From Mycobacterium hubeiense (GTDB lineage Bacteria; Actinomycetota; Actinomycetes; Mycobacteriales; Mycobacteriaceae): a DNA stretch of 64,000 bases. A program made the translations under genes and the position numbers. The notes below the pieces were generated by a model, which saw only the letters and a program-made list of their open reading frames with translations, was not told where the DNA came from and made no database searches. Each line of letters opens with the position of its first letter. Position 1 is the stretch's first letter. Shown here one piece after another: positions 24,602 to 31,930 of the stretch. The DNA is taken from positions 1 through 64,000 of the forward strand of contig NZ_PIZU01000023.1 in assembly GCF_002838065.1 (NCBI RefSeq), in the 5' to 3' direction.

Positions 24602-25042
24602 GTGAAAAGCGGCGAACCGACGAAGAAGTGTGCGATCACGATCGCGGCGCTGACAGCGCTGACCATCTCTGCACCGACGGCAGCCGCAGACCCGGTTGTG
24701 CCCTCGCCACCGCCCCCGGACATCACCCACCACGCGGCGCAGTCACCGCCGGGTCCACCGGCGCCGCCACTCGAGGGCGTGCCGCACTTGCCGAGTCCCG
24801 AGAACCTTCCGCCGGGCACCTCCGATACGCCGACGGAACCGGCGGAAAGCCGCGGACTGTCCTATCTGCGGGATCTGTGGCACGCCTATCAGACGCAGGA
24901 AATCAGCGGCGCCGACGCGCTGCTGCTGCTCACACAGCGCCCGCTCGATCCGAACGCGGCGCCCCCGCCCGGGGTGCCGGCGGGCCCACAACCACCAGCA
25001 CAGCCAGCACAGCCAGCACCCCCACCGCCGCCGGCCCCGTAG
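24602..25042 (+). CDS. Secreted proline-rich protein
   Basis: A 146-residue exported protein. The signal peptide has KKCAITIAALTALTISAPTA (cleavage near AAADP). The mature part is about one-quarter proline, with a short helical island SRGLSYLRDLWHAYQTQEIS and GADALLLLTQRPLDP near residues 80-115, and a tail of QPAQPAQPAP-type repeats. GTG at 24602 follows GGGGAG closely and was chosen. It stands divergent from cyp125 across the KstR-type site. The helical island may be the functional part, but no family is recognised. Confidence 0.78.
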   Translation: MKSGEPTKKCAITIAALTALTISAPTAAADPVVPSPPPPDITHHAAQSPPGPPAPPLEGVPHLPSPENLPPGTSDTPTEPAESRGLSYLRDLWHAYQTQEISGADALLLLTQRPLDPNAAPPPGVPAGPQPPAQPAQPAPPPPPAP

Positions 25043-25048
25043 TGACGA

Positions 25049-27286
25049 TTACCCCGCGACGGGTTCCAGGCGGGCGGGAACGTGTTTGTGCCACGGCGTT
25101 CCGGCGTAAGGATCGCGCCACTCCGTTGAGGTGAGCGCATTGGGCGCCACGCCCGAAATGTGCTCGCGCCCTGCGACGTCGGTGAAGTCGAGGCCATAAC
25201 CGTTGGGCAACGACGCATGACCGGGCAACATGGCTTCACTGATCTCGACGGTCGCCTCGGCGCTCCCGCGAGCGGTGGTGATGCGGGCGCGGCCACCATT
25301 GACCAGACCGAGCGCCTGCGCGTCCTCCACGCTGACCCGCAACGCGCCCTCGACGTCTCGTTTGCGCCACGTCGGGTCCCGGAAGATGTCGTTGGCGGTA
25401 TAGGCGCGGCGCTCGCCGGCCGAGAGCACGATCGGAAACTGCGGGGTGGTCAGCGTGGTCCGGTTATCGCCCAGGTTGCTTATCTCAGCGAGCATCTCGG
25501 GCATATCGAGGGCGATCTTGTGGTCGGGATGGCTGATCAGATCGAAGTCCTCTTCGTATTCGTGCACCGTGAACGTCACACCGGAGCGGTTCTGCAGAAT
25601 CGCCTCGAAGAGCGCATTGCCGTCGGCGTGCCCGGCGCGGCGGACGGCGTCGGGGTAGGTCGCCGCCGTTTTCTGGGCAAGCCCCCACAGCGCGGCCGCG
25701 CCCGCCAGCCCCTCGGGCAGCGTCGGGCCCAGCGTCTCGTAAAGCACGTACGGCAGCACCCGGGACAAGGCCGGATTGGCGCTCACGGCAGCGAAAAACG
25801 CCTCGGTGTAGGCCGGTAGACCCTGCCGCGCCGCCGCCCGCAGCGGTTGCAGATCGGCCTCATCCACCACCCCGAGGGCGCGGACCAGCCGCGCCCAAAT
25901 CTCGGGTTCGGGCAGCGTGCCGGGTAGCGGCTCGAGCAGCGGATGGCGCAACTGAAAGGTGTTGTGCGGGAACTCCAAATTGAAGAACGTCGCCTCCGCC
26001 TTCTCGAATTGGGTGGCCGCGGGCAGCACGTAGTGGGCCAGTCGCGCCGTCTCGGTCATCGCGACGTCGATCACCACCAACAACTCCAGCGATTGAAAGG
26101 CTCTGCGGCAGGCATCCGAATCGGCCAGCGAGTGGGCCGGGTTGCTGCTCTCGACGATCATCGCGCGGAACCGGTCGGGATGGTCAGTCAAAATCTCTTG
26201 CGGCACAACGTTACCCGGGATCAGACCACCGATGATCGGCGCGCCCGTCACTGGCGTGCGCCCCACTCCGGATGCCCGCATCAGCGGAGACATCCACGAA
26301 TGCAGGTGCTGGCTGCCGCGTTTGGCGAAGTTGCCGGTGAGGATCCATAGCAGCTTGTTCAGGTAGGAGCACAACGTGCTGTTGGGCGCCTGCTGAATTC
26401 CCAGGTCCTCGAACACCGCGACGCTGTCGGCGGCGGCGATGCGCCGCACGGCTGCGCGCAGCAGTTCCTCGTCGACGCCGCAGTGCTGCGCGTAGTCGGC
26501 TATCGGTATGTTGCGCAATGCTTCTCGCACCGGGTCGACGCCGTTGACGTGCTCGGCCAGAAACGCCTCGTCGCACAGGTTCTCCTGGGCCAGAACGGCG
26601 GCCATCGCCGCCAGGCACCACGCGTCGGTGCCGGGCCTGACCCGCAGATGGAAATCGGCCATCTTCGCCGTGTCGGTGATCACCGGGTCGATCACGATCA
26701 TCGACCGTTTCGGATCCTTGGCGATGTCGTTGAGCACCACCCGGGCTCGCGGAAAGCTTTGTGACATCCACGGGTTCTTGCCAATGAACACCGACACCTC
26801 GGCGTGCTCGAACTCGCCTCTGGTGTGGCCGCCGTAGAGGTGGGCGTCCACCCACGCCTCGCCGGTCTTCTCTTGGGCCAGTGCGTTGGACCGGTAGCGC
26901 GAGCCGATGGCTTTGAGGAATGCGCCCGAGTAGGCGCCGCCGAGGTGATTCCCCTGACCGCCACCGCCGTAGTAGAAGATCTTGTCGCCACCGTAGGTCT
27001 GGGCGATGTGCTGAAATCCCTCGGCGATCTCGCTGATGGCGGTGTCCCAGTCGACGGCCTCGTAGCTGCCGTCCGGGCGTCGCCGCATCGGCGTGGGCAG
27101 CCGGCTGCTGTTGTTCTGGTAGTGGTCCAGCCGCAACGCCTTGTTGCAGGTGTAACCGCGCGATGCCGGATGGTTCTTGTCACCGCGGATGCGGGCGAGC
27201 CGACGGCCCTCGAGTTGTACGACGATGCCGCAATTGCATTCGCACAAGATGCACGCCGTGGGCTGCCATTCGCTCATTGCCGTCAC
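25049..27286 (-). CDS. Molybdopterin oxidoreductase (Rv0197-like)
   Basis: A 745-residue member of the DMSO reductase superfamily. The N-terminal [4Fe-4S] motif uses Cys 12, 15, 19 and 47 (TACILCECNCG then GYTCNKA). The molybdopterin-guanine dinucleotide domains follow, with FIGKNPWMSQSFPRAR, VIDPVITDTAKMADFHLRVR and the C-terminal beta-barrel around GYGLDFTDVAGREH. Length and the preceding TetR gene match the M. tuberculosis Rv0196-Rv0197 pair. The physiological substrate is unknown. The start overlaps the TetR stop by 4 bases. Without a signal peptide it is likely cytoplasmic. Confidence 0.9.
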   Translation of the reverse strand: MTAMSEWQPTACILCECNCGIVVQLEGRRLARIRGDKNHPASRGYTCNKALRLDHYQNNSSRLPTPMRRRPDGSYEAVDWDTAISEIAEGFQHIAQTYGGDKIFYYGGGGQGNHLGGAYSGAFLKAIGSRYRSNALAQEKTGEAWVDAHLYGGHTRGEFEHAEVSVFIGKNPWMSQSFPRARVVLNDIAKDPKRSMIVIDPVITDTAKMADFHLRVRPGTDAWCLAAMAAVLAQENLCDEAFLAEHVNGVDPVREALRNIPIADYAQHCGVDEELLRAAVRRIAAADSVAVFEDLGIQQAPNSTLCSYLNKLLWILTGNFAKRGSQHLHSWMSPLMRASGVGRTPVTGAPIIGGLIPGNVVPQEILTDHPDRFRAMIVESSNPAHSLADSDACRRAFQSLELLVVIDVAMTETARLAHYVLPAATQFEKAEATFFNLEFPHNTFQLRHPLLEPLPGTLPEPEIWARLVRALGVVDEADLQPLRAAARQGLPAYTEAFFAAVSANPALSRVLPYVLYETLGPTLPEGLAGAAALWGLAQKTAATYPDAVRRAGHADGNALFEAILQNRSGVTFTVHEYEEDFDLISHPDHKIALDMPEMLAEISNLGDNRTTLTTPQFPIVLSAGERRAYTANDIFRDPTWRKRDVEGALRVSVEDAQALGLVNGGRARITTARGSAEATVEISEAMLPGHASLPNGYGLDFTDVAGREHISGVAPNALTSTEWRDPYAGTPWHKHVPARLEPVAG

Positions 27287-27861
27287 TCCTTGGATTTCTC
27301 GGACTGCAACAGTGCCCGCAGCTGGCGGTGCACCAGGTCCAACGGTTTGACGTCGCGCGAGGCACGTGCGACGACGATGGCGCCTTCGAGCGCGGTGGTC
27401 ATCAGCATCGCGAGCTCCTCGGCGCGGGACGCTTCGATGCCGTCGGCCACCATGCGCTGCGCGATCCGATCGGTCCAGCGTGCAAAGGCCGCCGCCGCCC
27501 GCTCGATCACCGGCACCGACGCGTCGGGCTTGTCGGGGTCACCCGCCTCCACTGTGACCGCCACGACCGGGCATCCGGCGCGGTAATCGGTCTCGAGGAG
27601 CTGCTCGCGGTAATTCCGCACCAAGGTGTCGAGGGCATCCAGGCCTGTTGGGGCCTTGGCGATCTGGGCCGCGATGTAATCGGCGGCGAAATCGATTGCC
27701 TCACATAGCAGTTGAGTTCTTCCGCCGGGGAAGTAGTGGTAGGCCGATCCGCGGGGGGCGCCGCTGTGTTCGAGCACGTCGGCGATCGCGGTCGGATGTG
27801 CGCCGCGTTCCCGGATCAGCAGAGCAGCCGATACCACCATGCGTTCTCGAGGGCTGGCCAC
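27283..27861 (-). CDS. TetR family regulator (Rv0196-like)
   Basis: A 192-residue repressor with helix-turn-helix LLIRERGAHPTAIADVLEHS then GAPRGSAYHYFPGG, and a C-terminal domain of the LmrA/YxaF type (GCPVVAVTVEAGDPDKP). The start is GTG at 27861; the next in-frame ATG would cut helix 1. A palindrome abuts the start codon, and TAGCAT sits seven bases before the GTG, so the mRNA is probably leaderless with translation starting at its first base. It overlaps the molybdopterin gene by 4 bases and presumably represses it and itself. Confidence 0.9.
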   Translation of the reverse strand: MASPRERMVVSAALLIRERGAHPTAIADVLEHSGAPRGSAYHYFPGGRTQLLCEAIDFAADYIAAQIAKAPTGLDALDTLVRNYREQLLETDYRAGCPVVAVTVEAGDPDKPDASVPVIERAAAAFARWTDRIAQRMVADGIEASRAEELAMLMTTALEGAIVVARASRDVKPLDLVHRQLRALLQSEKSKE

Positions 27862-27862
27862 C

Positions 27863-27884
27863 TTATGTATGCTAACCTACATAA
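27863..27884 (-). promoter_or_regulatory. TetR operator overlapping a leaderless promoter
   Basis: TTATGTA and TACATAA form a perfect 7-bp inverted repeat with an 8-base spacer. On the minus strand the centre contains TAGCAT, a -10 hexamer of TAnnnT type placed seven bases before the GTG start at 27861. Repressor binding would occlude the -10. The transcription start is inferred. Confidence 0.68.
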
Positions 27885-27931
27885 TCGACAGAGGCCAGAG
27901 GCCGGCGCAGAACCGCATCAAGCGGAATCAG

Positions 27932-29062
27932 TTACGCGCCGGCGGCCTCATTGATCGCGTCGAGCCGACCGGTCGCCTCGAGGTATTCGTTCACCCAGCG
28001 CTCGATGACCGCGGCGGACTTCTCGACCTTGTTCAGCTGGCCCACCACCTGGCCGACGGGGTTGAACGCGACGTCCACGCTCTCGTTCGGGTACTTGTGG
28101 GTGGCCGCGACCGCCATGCCCGACACCATGTACTGCAGCGGCATTCCAAGCGGCTTGGGGTTCTCGGGTTGCTCCCACGCCTCGGTCCAGTCATTGCGCA
28201 GCATGCGCGCGGGCTTACCGGTGAATGACCGGCTCCGCACAGTGTCGCGGCTCGTCGCCTTGGCGTAGGCCGCCTGCTGCACCGGCGTGTGTTCGGCCTC
28301 TTCGACCATCAGCCACTGCGAACCGGTCCACGCACCCTGCGCACCAAGCGCCAATGCCGCGGCGATCTGCTCACCGCTGGCGATGCCGCCCGCCGCCAGC
28401 ACGGGCACCGGCGCGACCTCCTTGATGACCTGCGGCCACAGCACGATCGAGCCGACCTCGCCACAGTGGCCGCCGGCCTCGCCGCCCTGGGCGATGATGA
28501 TGTCCACACCCGCGTCGGCGTGCTTACGGGCCTGGGACGGCGAGCCGCACAGCGCGGCGACCTTGCGGCCGGCGTCGTGGATGTGGGTGATCATCTCCGC
28601 CGGCGGGGTACCGAGCGCGTTGGCGATCATGGTGACCTTCGGATGCTGCAACGCCACTTCGACTTGCGGAGTGGCGGTCGCCTCGGTCCAGCCGAGCAAC
28701 TGCAGCGCGTCCTCGTCGCTGTGCTCGACGGGCACGCCGTGGTCGGCGAGAATCTTGCGGGCGAAGTCGAGGTGCTCCTGCGGCACCATCGACTGCAGGG
28801 TCTTGGTGAGCTCTTCGGCGGACATGTCGGAGTTCATGCCCTCGTACTTGTTCGGGATGACGATGTCGACGCCGTAGGGATGGTCGCCGATGTTCTCGTC
28901 GATCCACTTCAATTCGATCTCGAGCTGCTCGGGAGTGAAGCCGACCGCGCCCAGCACGCCGAAGCCGCCGGCCTTGCTGACGGCGACGACCACGTCGCGG
29001 CAGTGGGTGAAGGCGAAGATGGGATATTCGATCCCCAGGTCGTCGCAGATAGGGGTATGCAT
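27932..29062 (-). CDS. Nitronate monooxygenase family protein (Rv1894c-like), KstR-type site upstream
   Basis: A 376-residue FMN TIM-barrel protein. It starts MHTPICDDLGIEYPIFAFTH and has RDVVVAVSKAGGFGVLGAVG, DIIIAQGGEAGGHCGEVGSI and APVPVLAAGGIASGEQIAAA (phosphate loop). Length matches what I remember for M. tuberculosis Rv1894c, a KstR-regulon member. AGGAG precedes the ATG, and an exact KstR-type operator is 28 bases upstream. The relatives include the sterol ring enzyme IpdC, so an oxidoreductase step in steroid breakdown fits better than nitronate detoxification, but this is inference. Confidence 0.88.
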   Translation of the reverse strand: MHTPICDDLGIEYPIFAFTHCRDVVVAVSKAGGFGVLGAVGFTPEQLEIELKWIDENIGDHPYGVDIVIPNKYEGMNSDMSAEELTKTLQSMVPQEHLDFARKILADHGVPVEHSDEDALQLLGWTEATATPQVEVALQHPKVTMIANALGTPPAEMITHIHDAGRKVAALCGSPSQARKHADAGVDIIIAQGGEAGGHCGEVGSIVLWPQVIKEVAPVPVLAAGGIASGEQIAAALALGAQGAWTGSQWLMVEEAEHTPVQQAAYAKATSRDTVRSRSFTGKPARMLRNDWTEAWEQPENPKPLGMPLQYMVSGMAVAATHKYPNESVDVAFNPVGQVVGQLNKVEKSAAVIERWVNEYLEATGRLDAINEAAGA

Positions 29063-29089
29063 GCCTGCTCCTTGGCGGGGTCGACAAAT

Positions 29090-29103
29090 TGAAACGTGTT
29101 CTA
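29090..29103. promoter_or_regulatory. KstR-type operator upstream of the 27932-29062 oxidoreductase
   Basis: TGAAACGTGTTCTA matches TnnAACnnGTTnnA fully and, read on the other strand, gives TAGAACACGTTTCA. It is 28 bases before the start codon on the minus strand, the normal repressing position, and 117 bases before the HAD gene on the plus strand. Confidence 0.8.
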
Positions 29104-29219
29104 GTTTAGTACCAGATCCCGGCGCGCCGGGATAGTCCCTGTCCGTCACGCTCCGCGCTTGCGGTTTTGCCACGGTGCGGCACACTCGGTAACGGTCTGG
29201 GAATCGGGGGTAGCGCGGC

Positions 29220-29951
29220 ATGGGGTCGAGAAGTTCGGTCGACGAGATCGTCGCGAGCCCGCAGGGCCCGCACGTCGGCGCGTTCTTCGATCTGGACGGC
29301 ACGCTGGTCGACGGGTTCACCGCCGTCGCGCATGCGGGCCATCGCATCCGGCGGCGCCAAGCCAGCCTGGGCGAAGTGCTCGGCGTGATCGAAGCGTCGC
29401 TGCGATACCGCCTGGGCCGCATGCAGTTCGAGCGCCTCGTGGTGCGGGCCGCCGGGTACCTGCGCGGCGAATCGATCGACGAACTCGACGAACTCGGTGA
29501 GCAGTTGTTCGTCCGCCACGTGGCCGCCCGCGTCTACCCGCACATGCGTGAGATCGTCCGTGCCCATCAGGACCGCGGGCACACCGTGGTGATGAGTTCG
29601 TCGGCGTTGACGATCCACGCCGAACCCGTCGCCCGCTTTCTCGGCATCGACCATGTGCTGTGCAACCACTTCGAGGTCGACGAGCACGGCACACTGACGG
29701 GAGGCATCGTCGCGCCGGTGCTGTGGGGCGCACAGAAGGCCTCCGCGGTGGAACAGTTCTGCGCGGCCAACGACGTTGAGCTGCAACAGAGTTACTTCTA
29801 CGCCGACGGCGACGAAGACACCGCGCTGATGCGCCTGGTCGGCCATCCTCGGCCGGTGAACCCACGCGCCGGGCTGGCCGCCGTGGCCACCCAACACGGA
29901 TGGCCGATACTGCGCCTCAACGGCTCCCGGCGTAGAGGCCTTTCCCGGTGA
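29220..29951 (+). CDS. HAD-IB family phosphatase
   Basis: A 243-residue HAD hydrolase. Motif I is FFDLDGTLVDG with both Asp residues, motif II is VVMSSSAL, the motif III Lys is in GAQKASAVEQ, and motif IV is YFYADGDEDTALM. The helical cap between motifs I and II (about residues 35-115) resembles SerB-like HAD-IB proteins, several of which in mycobacteria act on phospholipid or lysophosphatidic acid intermediates. The start at 29220 follows a weak ribosome site. The 3' end overlaps the convergent reductase by 35 bases. Substrate unknown. Confidence 0.87.
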   Translation: MGSRSSVDEIVASPQGPHVGAFFDLDGTLVDGFTAVAHAGHRIRRRQASLGEVLGVIEASLRYRLGRMQFERLVVRAAGYLRGESIDELDELGEQLFVRHVAARVYPHMREIVRAHQDRGHTVVMSSSALTIHAEPVARFLGIDHVLCNHFEVDEHGTLTGGIVAPVLWGAQKASAVEQFCAANDVELQQSYFYADGDEDTALMRLVGHPRPVNPRAGLAAVATQHGWPILRLNGSRRRGLSR

Positions 29952-30996
29952 CAAGCGGCATGTCCAGGGTTGTCCTGATGCCTGCAGGCGCCGCCACCAC
30001 CGCGGGAATGGAGTTCACGATGCGTCCTGCCGCCGCGACGATCGCGGCATGGTTGTGGTCGCCCTTGCGGCTGCTCGGGCAGATGTCCACGGCATAGGAC
30101 GGCTCACCGACGATTTCGACCCGATACGAACCGCCGGGCTGTGCCGGCTGCGCCCAGTCCGGGCGCAGGTCCTCGCGCAGCCGGGTGACGTGTTCGATGA
30201 CGATGACCGGCCGGCCCTCGACCATCCCGCGGATCTCGAACTTCAGCGCCGCCACGCTGCCCTTCGGCACGTGTCCCGCCGCGATGTCGAACGCCTCCGG
30301 TGCCGGCTCCTGTTCGAAACTCTCTGTGATGTCGTCGATTTCGATGGCCAGGCCGGCGGCGAGCTGACGGATCGAGGTGCCCCAGGCGATGCTCAGCACG
30401 CCCGGCTGGAACAGGATGGGCAGGTCGTCGAGCGGCTTGCCGAACCCCATGACGTCGAACATGACGGTCGCGCCGTCGTAGGTCGCGTAATCGGCGATCT
30501 CCATACACTTCACCTGCTCGATGCTCTGGCAGGTGCCCGCGAGCGCGAATGGGATGAGGTCGTTGGCGAAGCCGGGGTCGACTCCGGTGATGAACAGGCT
30601 CGCGTTGCCGGCTTTCGCCGCCTCCTCGATGCCGGCGATGTATTTGCCGGGCATCAGCTTCCAGGGGAACTGCAACACCACCGGGGCCGAGCCGACGACG
30701 TTGATGCCGGCCGCCAACAGCCGCACCACATCGGCGATCGCATCCGGCCCGCGGGTGTCGCCCATCGCGCAGTAGACGGCGCAGTCGGGTTTAGCCGCGA
30801 TCAGCGCGTCCAGATCATTGGTGGCCGTGATTCCCGTCGAAACATCAAGTCCGGCAAGCTCTCCGGCGTCCTTTCCAACCTTCGCCTGCGATGACACCCA
30901 CACGTGCGTGAGCTCGTACGCGGGATTGGTGAGCAGTCCGGTCAGCGCGAGTCGACCGACATTGCCGGTGCCGATGTGGGCGACGCGGATGGGCAT
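29917..30996 (-). CDS. DapB-like NAD(P)-dependent reductase
   Basis: A 359-residue protein with an N-terminal Rossmann fold, IRVAHIGTGNVGRLALTGLL, and CAMGDTRGPDAIADVVRLLA, then a C-terminal domain containing GFANDLIPFALAG. It belongs to the group of mycobacterial proteins annotated as dihydrodipicolinate reductase-like, which do not function in lysine synthesis and are often found in steroid and lipid clusters. It is divergent from the steroid-type SDR, with a KstR-type operator between the two starts. The role is inferred from that context only. Confidence 0.82.
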   Translation of the reverse strand: MPIRVAHIGTGNVGRLALTGLLTNPAYELTHVWVSSQAKVGKDAGELAGLDVSTGITATNDLDALIAAKPDCAVYCAMGDTRGPDAIADVVRLLAAGINVVGSAPVVLQFPWKLMPGKYIAGIEEAAKAGNASLFITGVDPGFANDLIPFALAGTCQSIEQVKCMEIADYATYDGATVMFDVMGFGKPLDDLPILFQPGVLSIAWGTSIRQLAAGLAIEIDDITESFEQEPAPEAFDIAAGHVPKGSVAALKFEIRGMVEGRPVIVIEHVTRLREDLRPDWAQPAQPGGSYRVEIVGEPSYAVDICPSSRKGDHNHAAIVAAAGRIVNSIPAVVAAPAGIRTTLDMPLVTGKGLYAGSR

Positions 30997-31021
30997 GGAT
31001 GTCTCCTACCACAAGCGGTAC

Positions 31022-31035
31022 TGGAACAGGTTCTA
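31022..31035. promoter_or_regulatory. KstR-type operator between DapB-like and SDR genes
   Basis: TGGAACAGGTTCTA matches TnnAACnnGTTnnA fully. It lies in the 73-base divergent gap, 25 bases from the DapB-like start and 34 from the SDR start, so one site could control both. Confidence 0.8.
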
Positions 31036-31069
31036 ATTTTGCGCGGATCCTACGGTAGCCTGACCCGTC

Positions 31070-31807
31070 ATGGGACGCGTAGACGGAAAAGTGGCACTCA
31101 TCAGCGGCGGTGCGCGGGGCATGGGCGCAGCTCACGCCCGCATGCTCGTGGCCGAGGGTGCCAAAGTCGTGATCGGGGACATCCTCGACGAGGAAGGCAA
31201 GGCGCTGGCCGACGAACTCGGCGCCGCCGCCCGCTACGCGCACCTCGACGTCACGCAGGCCGATCAGTGGGACGCCGCGGTCGCTGTGGCCACCGAAGAG
31301 TTCGGCCTCCTCAACGTCTTGGTCAACAACGCGGGCATCGTGGCGCTGGGCAAGATCGGCAAATTCGACATGGCCCAGTGGCAGAAGGTCATCGACGTCA
31401 ACCTCACCGGCACATTCCTCGGCATGCAGGCTGCCGTCGGCGCGATGAAAGCCGCGGGCGGCGGGTCGATCATCAACGTGTCGTCCATCGAGGGGCTGCG
31501 CGGCGCCGCGATGGTGCACCCGTACGTGGCCTCCAAATGGGCGGTTCGCGGGCTGACCAAGTCGGCGGCATTGGAACTGGGGGCCAAGAACATCCGAGTG
31601 AACTCGATCCATCCCGGCTTCATCCGTACCCCGATGACCGAGCACTTCCCCGACGACATGCTTGCCATTCCGCTCGGGCGGCCCGGCCAGTCCGACGAGG
31701 TGTCGACGTTCGTGGTCTTCCTCGCCAGCGACGAGTCGTCGTATGCGACCGGGGCGGAGTTCGTCATGGACGGCGGTCTGGTGACGGACGTGCCGCACAA
31801 GCTCTAG
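31070..31807 (+). CDS. Short-chain dehydrogenase, hydroxysteroid type (FabG3-like)
   Basis: A 245-residue classical SDR. The cofactor motif GGARGMGAAHARML is at residues 13-26, NNAG near 85-88, the catalytic Ser in INVSSIEGL, and Tyr/Lys in YVASKWAVRG, with PGFIRTPMT after. The wording (SGGARGMGA, GDILDEEGKAL, YAHLDVTQ, ASDESSYATGAEFV) strongly recalls M. tuberculosis Rv2002, a 20-beta-hydroxysteroid dehydrogenase. With the KstR-type site upstream, oxidation of a steroid hydroxyl is the likely role. Its UAG stop is directly followed, in the same frame, by the glucosaminidase signal-peptide codons. Confidence 0.9.
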   Translation: MGRVDGKVALISGGARGMGAAHARMLVAEGAKVVIGDILDEEGKALADELGAAARYAHLDVTQADQWDAAVAVATEEFGLLNVLVNNAGIVALGKIGKFDMAQWQKVIDVNLTGTFLGMQAAVGAMKAAGGGSIINVSSIEGLRGAAMVHPYVASKWAVRGLTKSAALELGAKNIRVNSIHPGFIRTPMTEHFPDDMLAIPLGRPGQSDEVSTFVVFLASDESSYATGAEFVMDGGLVTDVPHKL

Positions 31808-31930
31808 GCTGGGCGTATCGGCCACTCGATCGGGAGAATCCTCCTCGCGCTGCTGCTGCTGCTGGTATCGCTGTGCGCGGCCGACTTTCCGGAGCGGGCC
31901 CGGCCGGGTCCGCCGCCCGCGACGATCGAA

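Noticed and set aside
24950..25040. CAGCACAGC-type short repeats as a tandem repeat locus
   Set aside because: They are codon-level repeats within the proline-rich tail and need no separate explanation.
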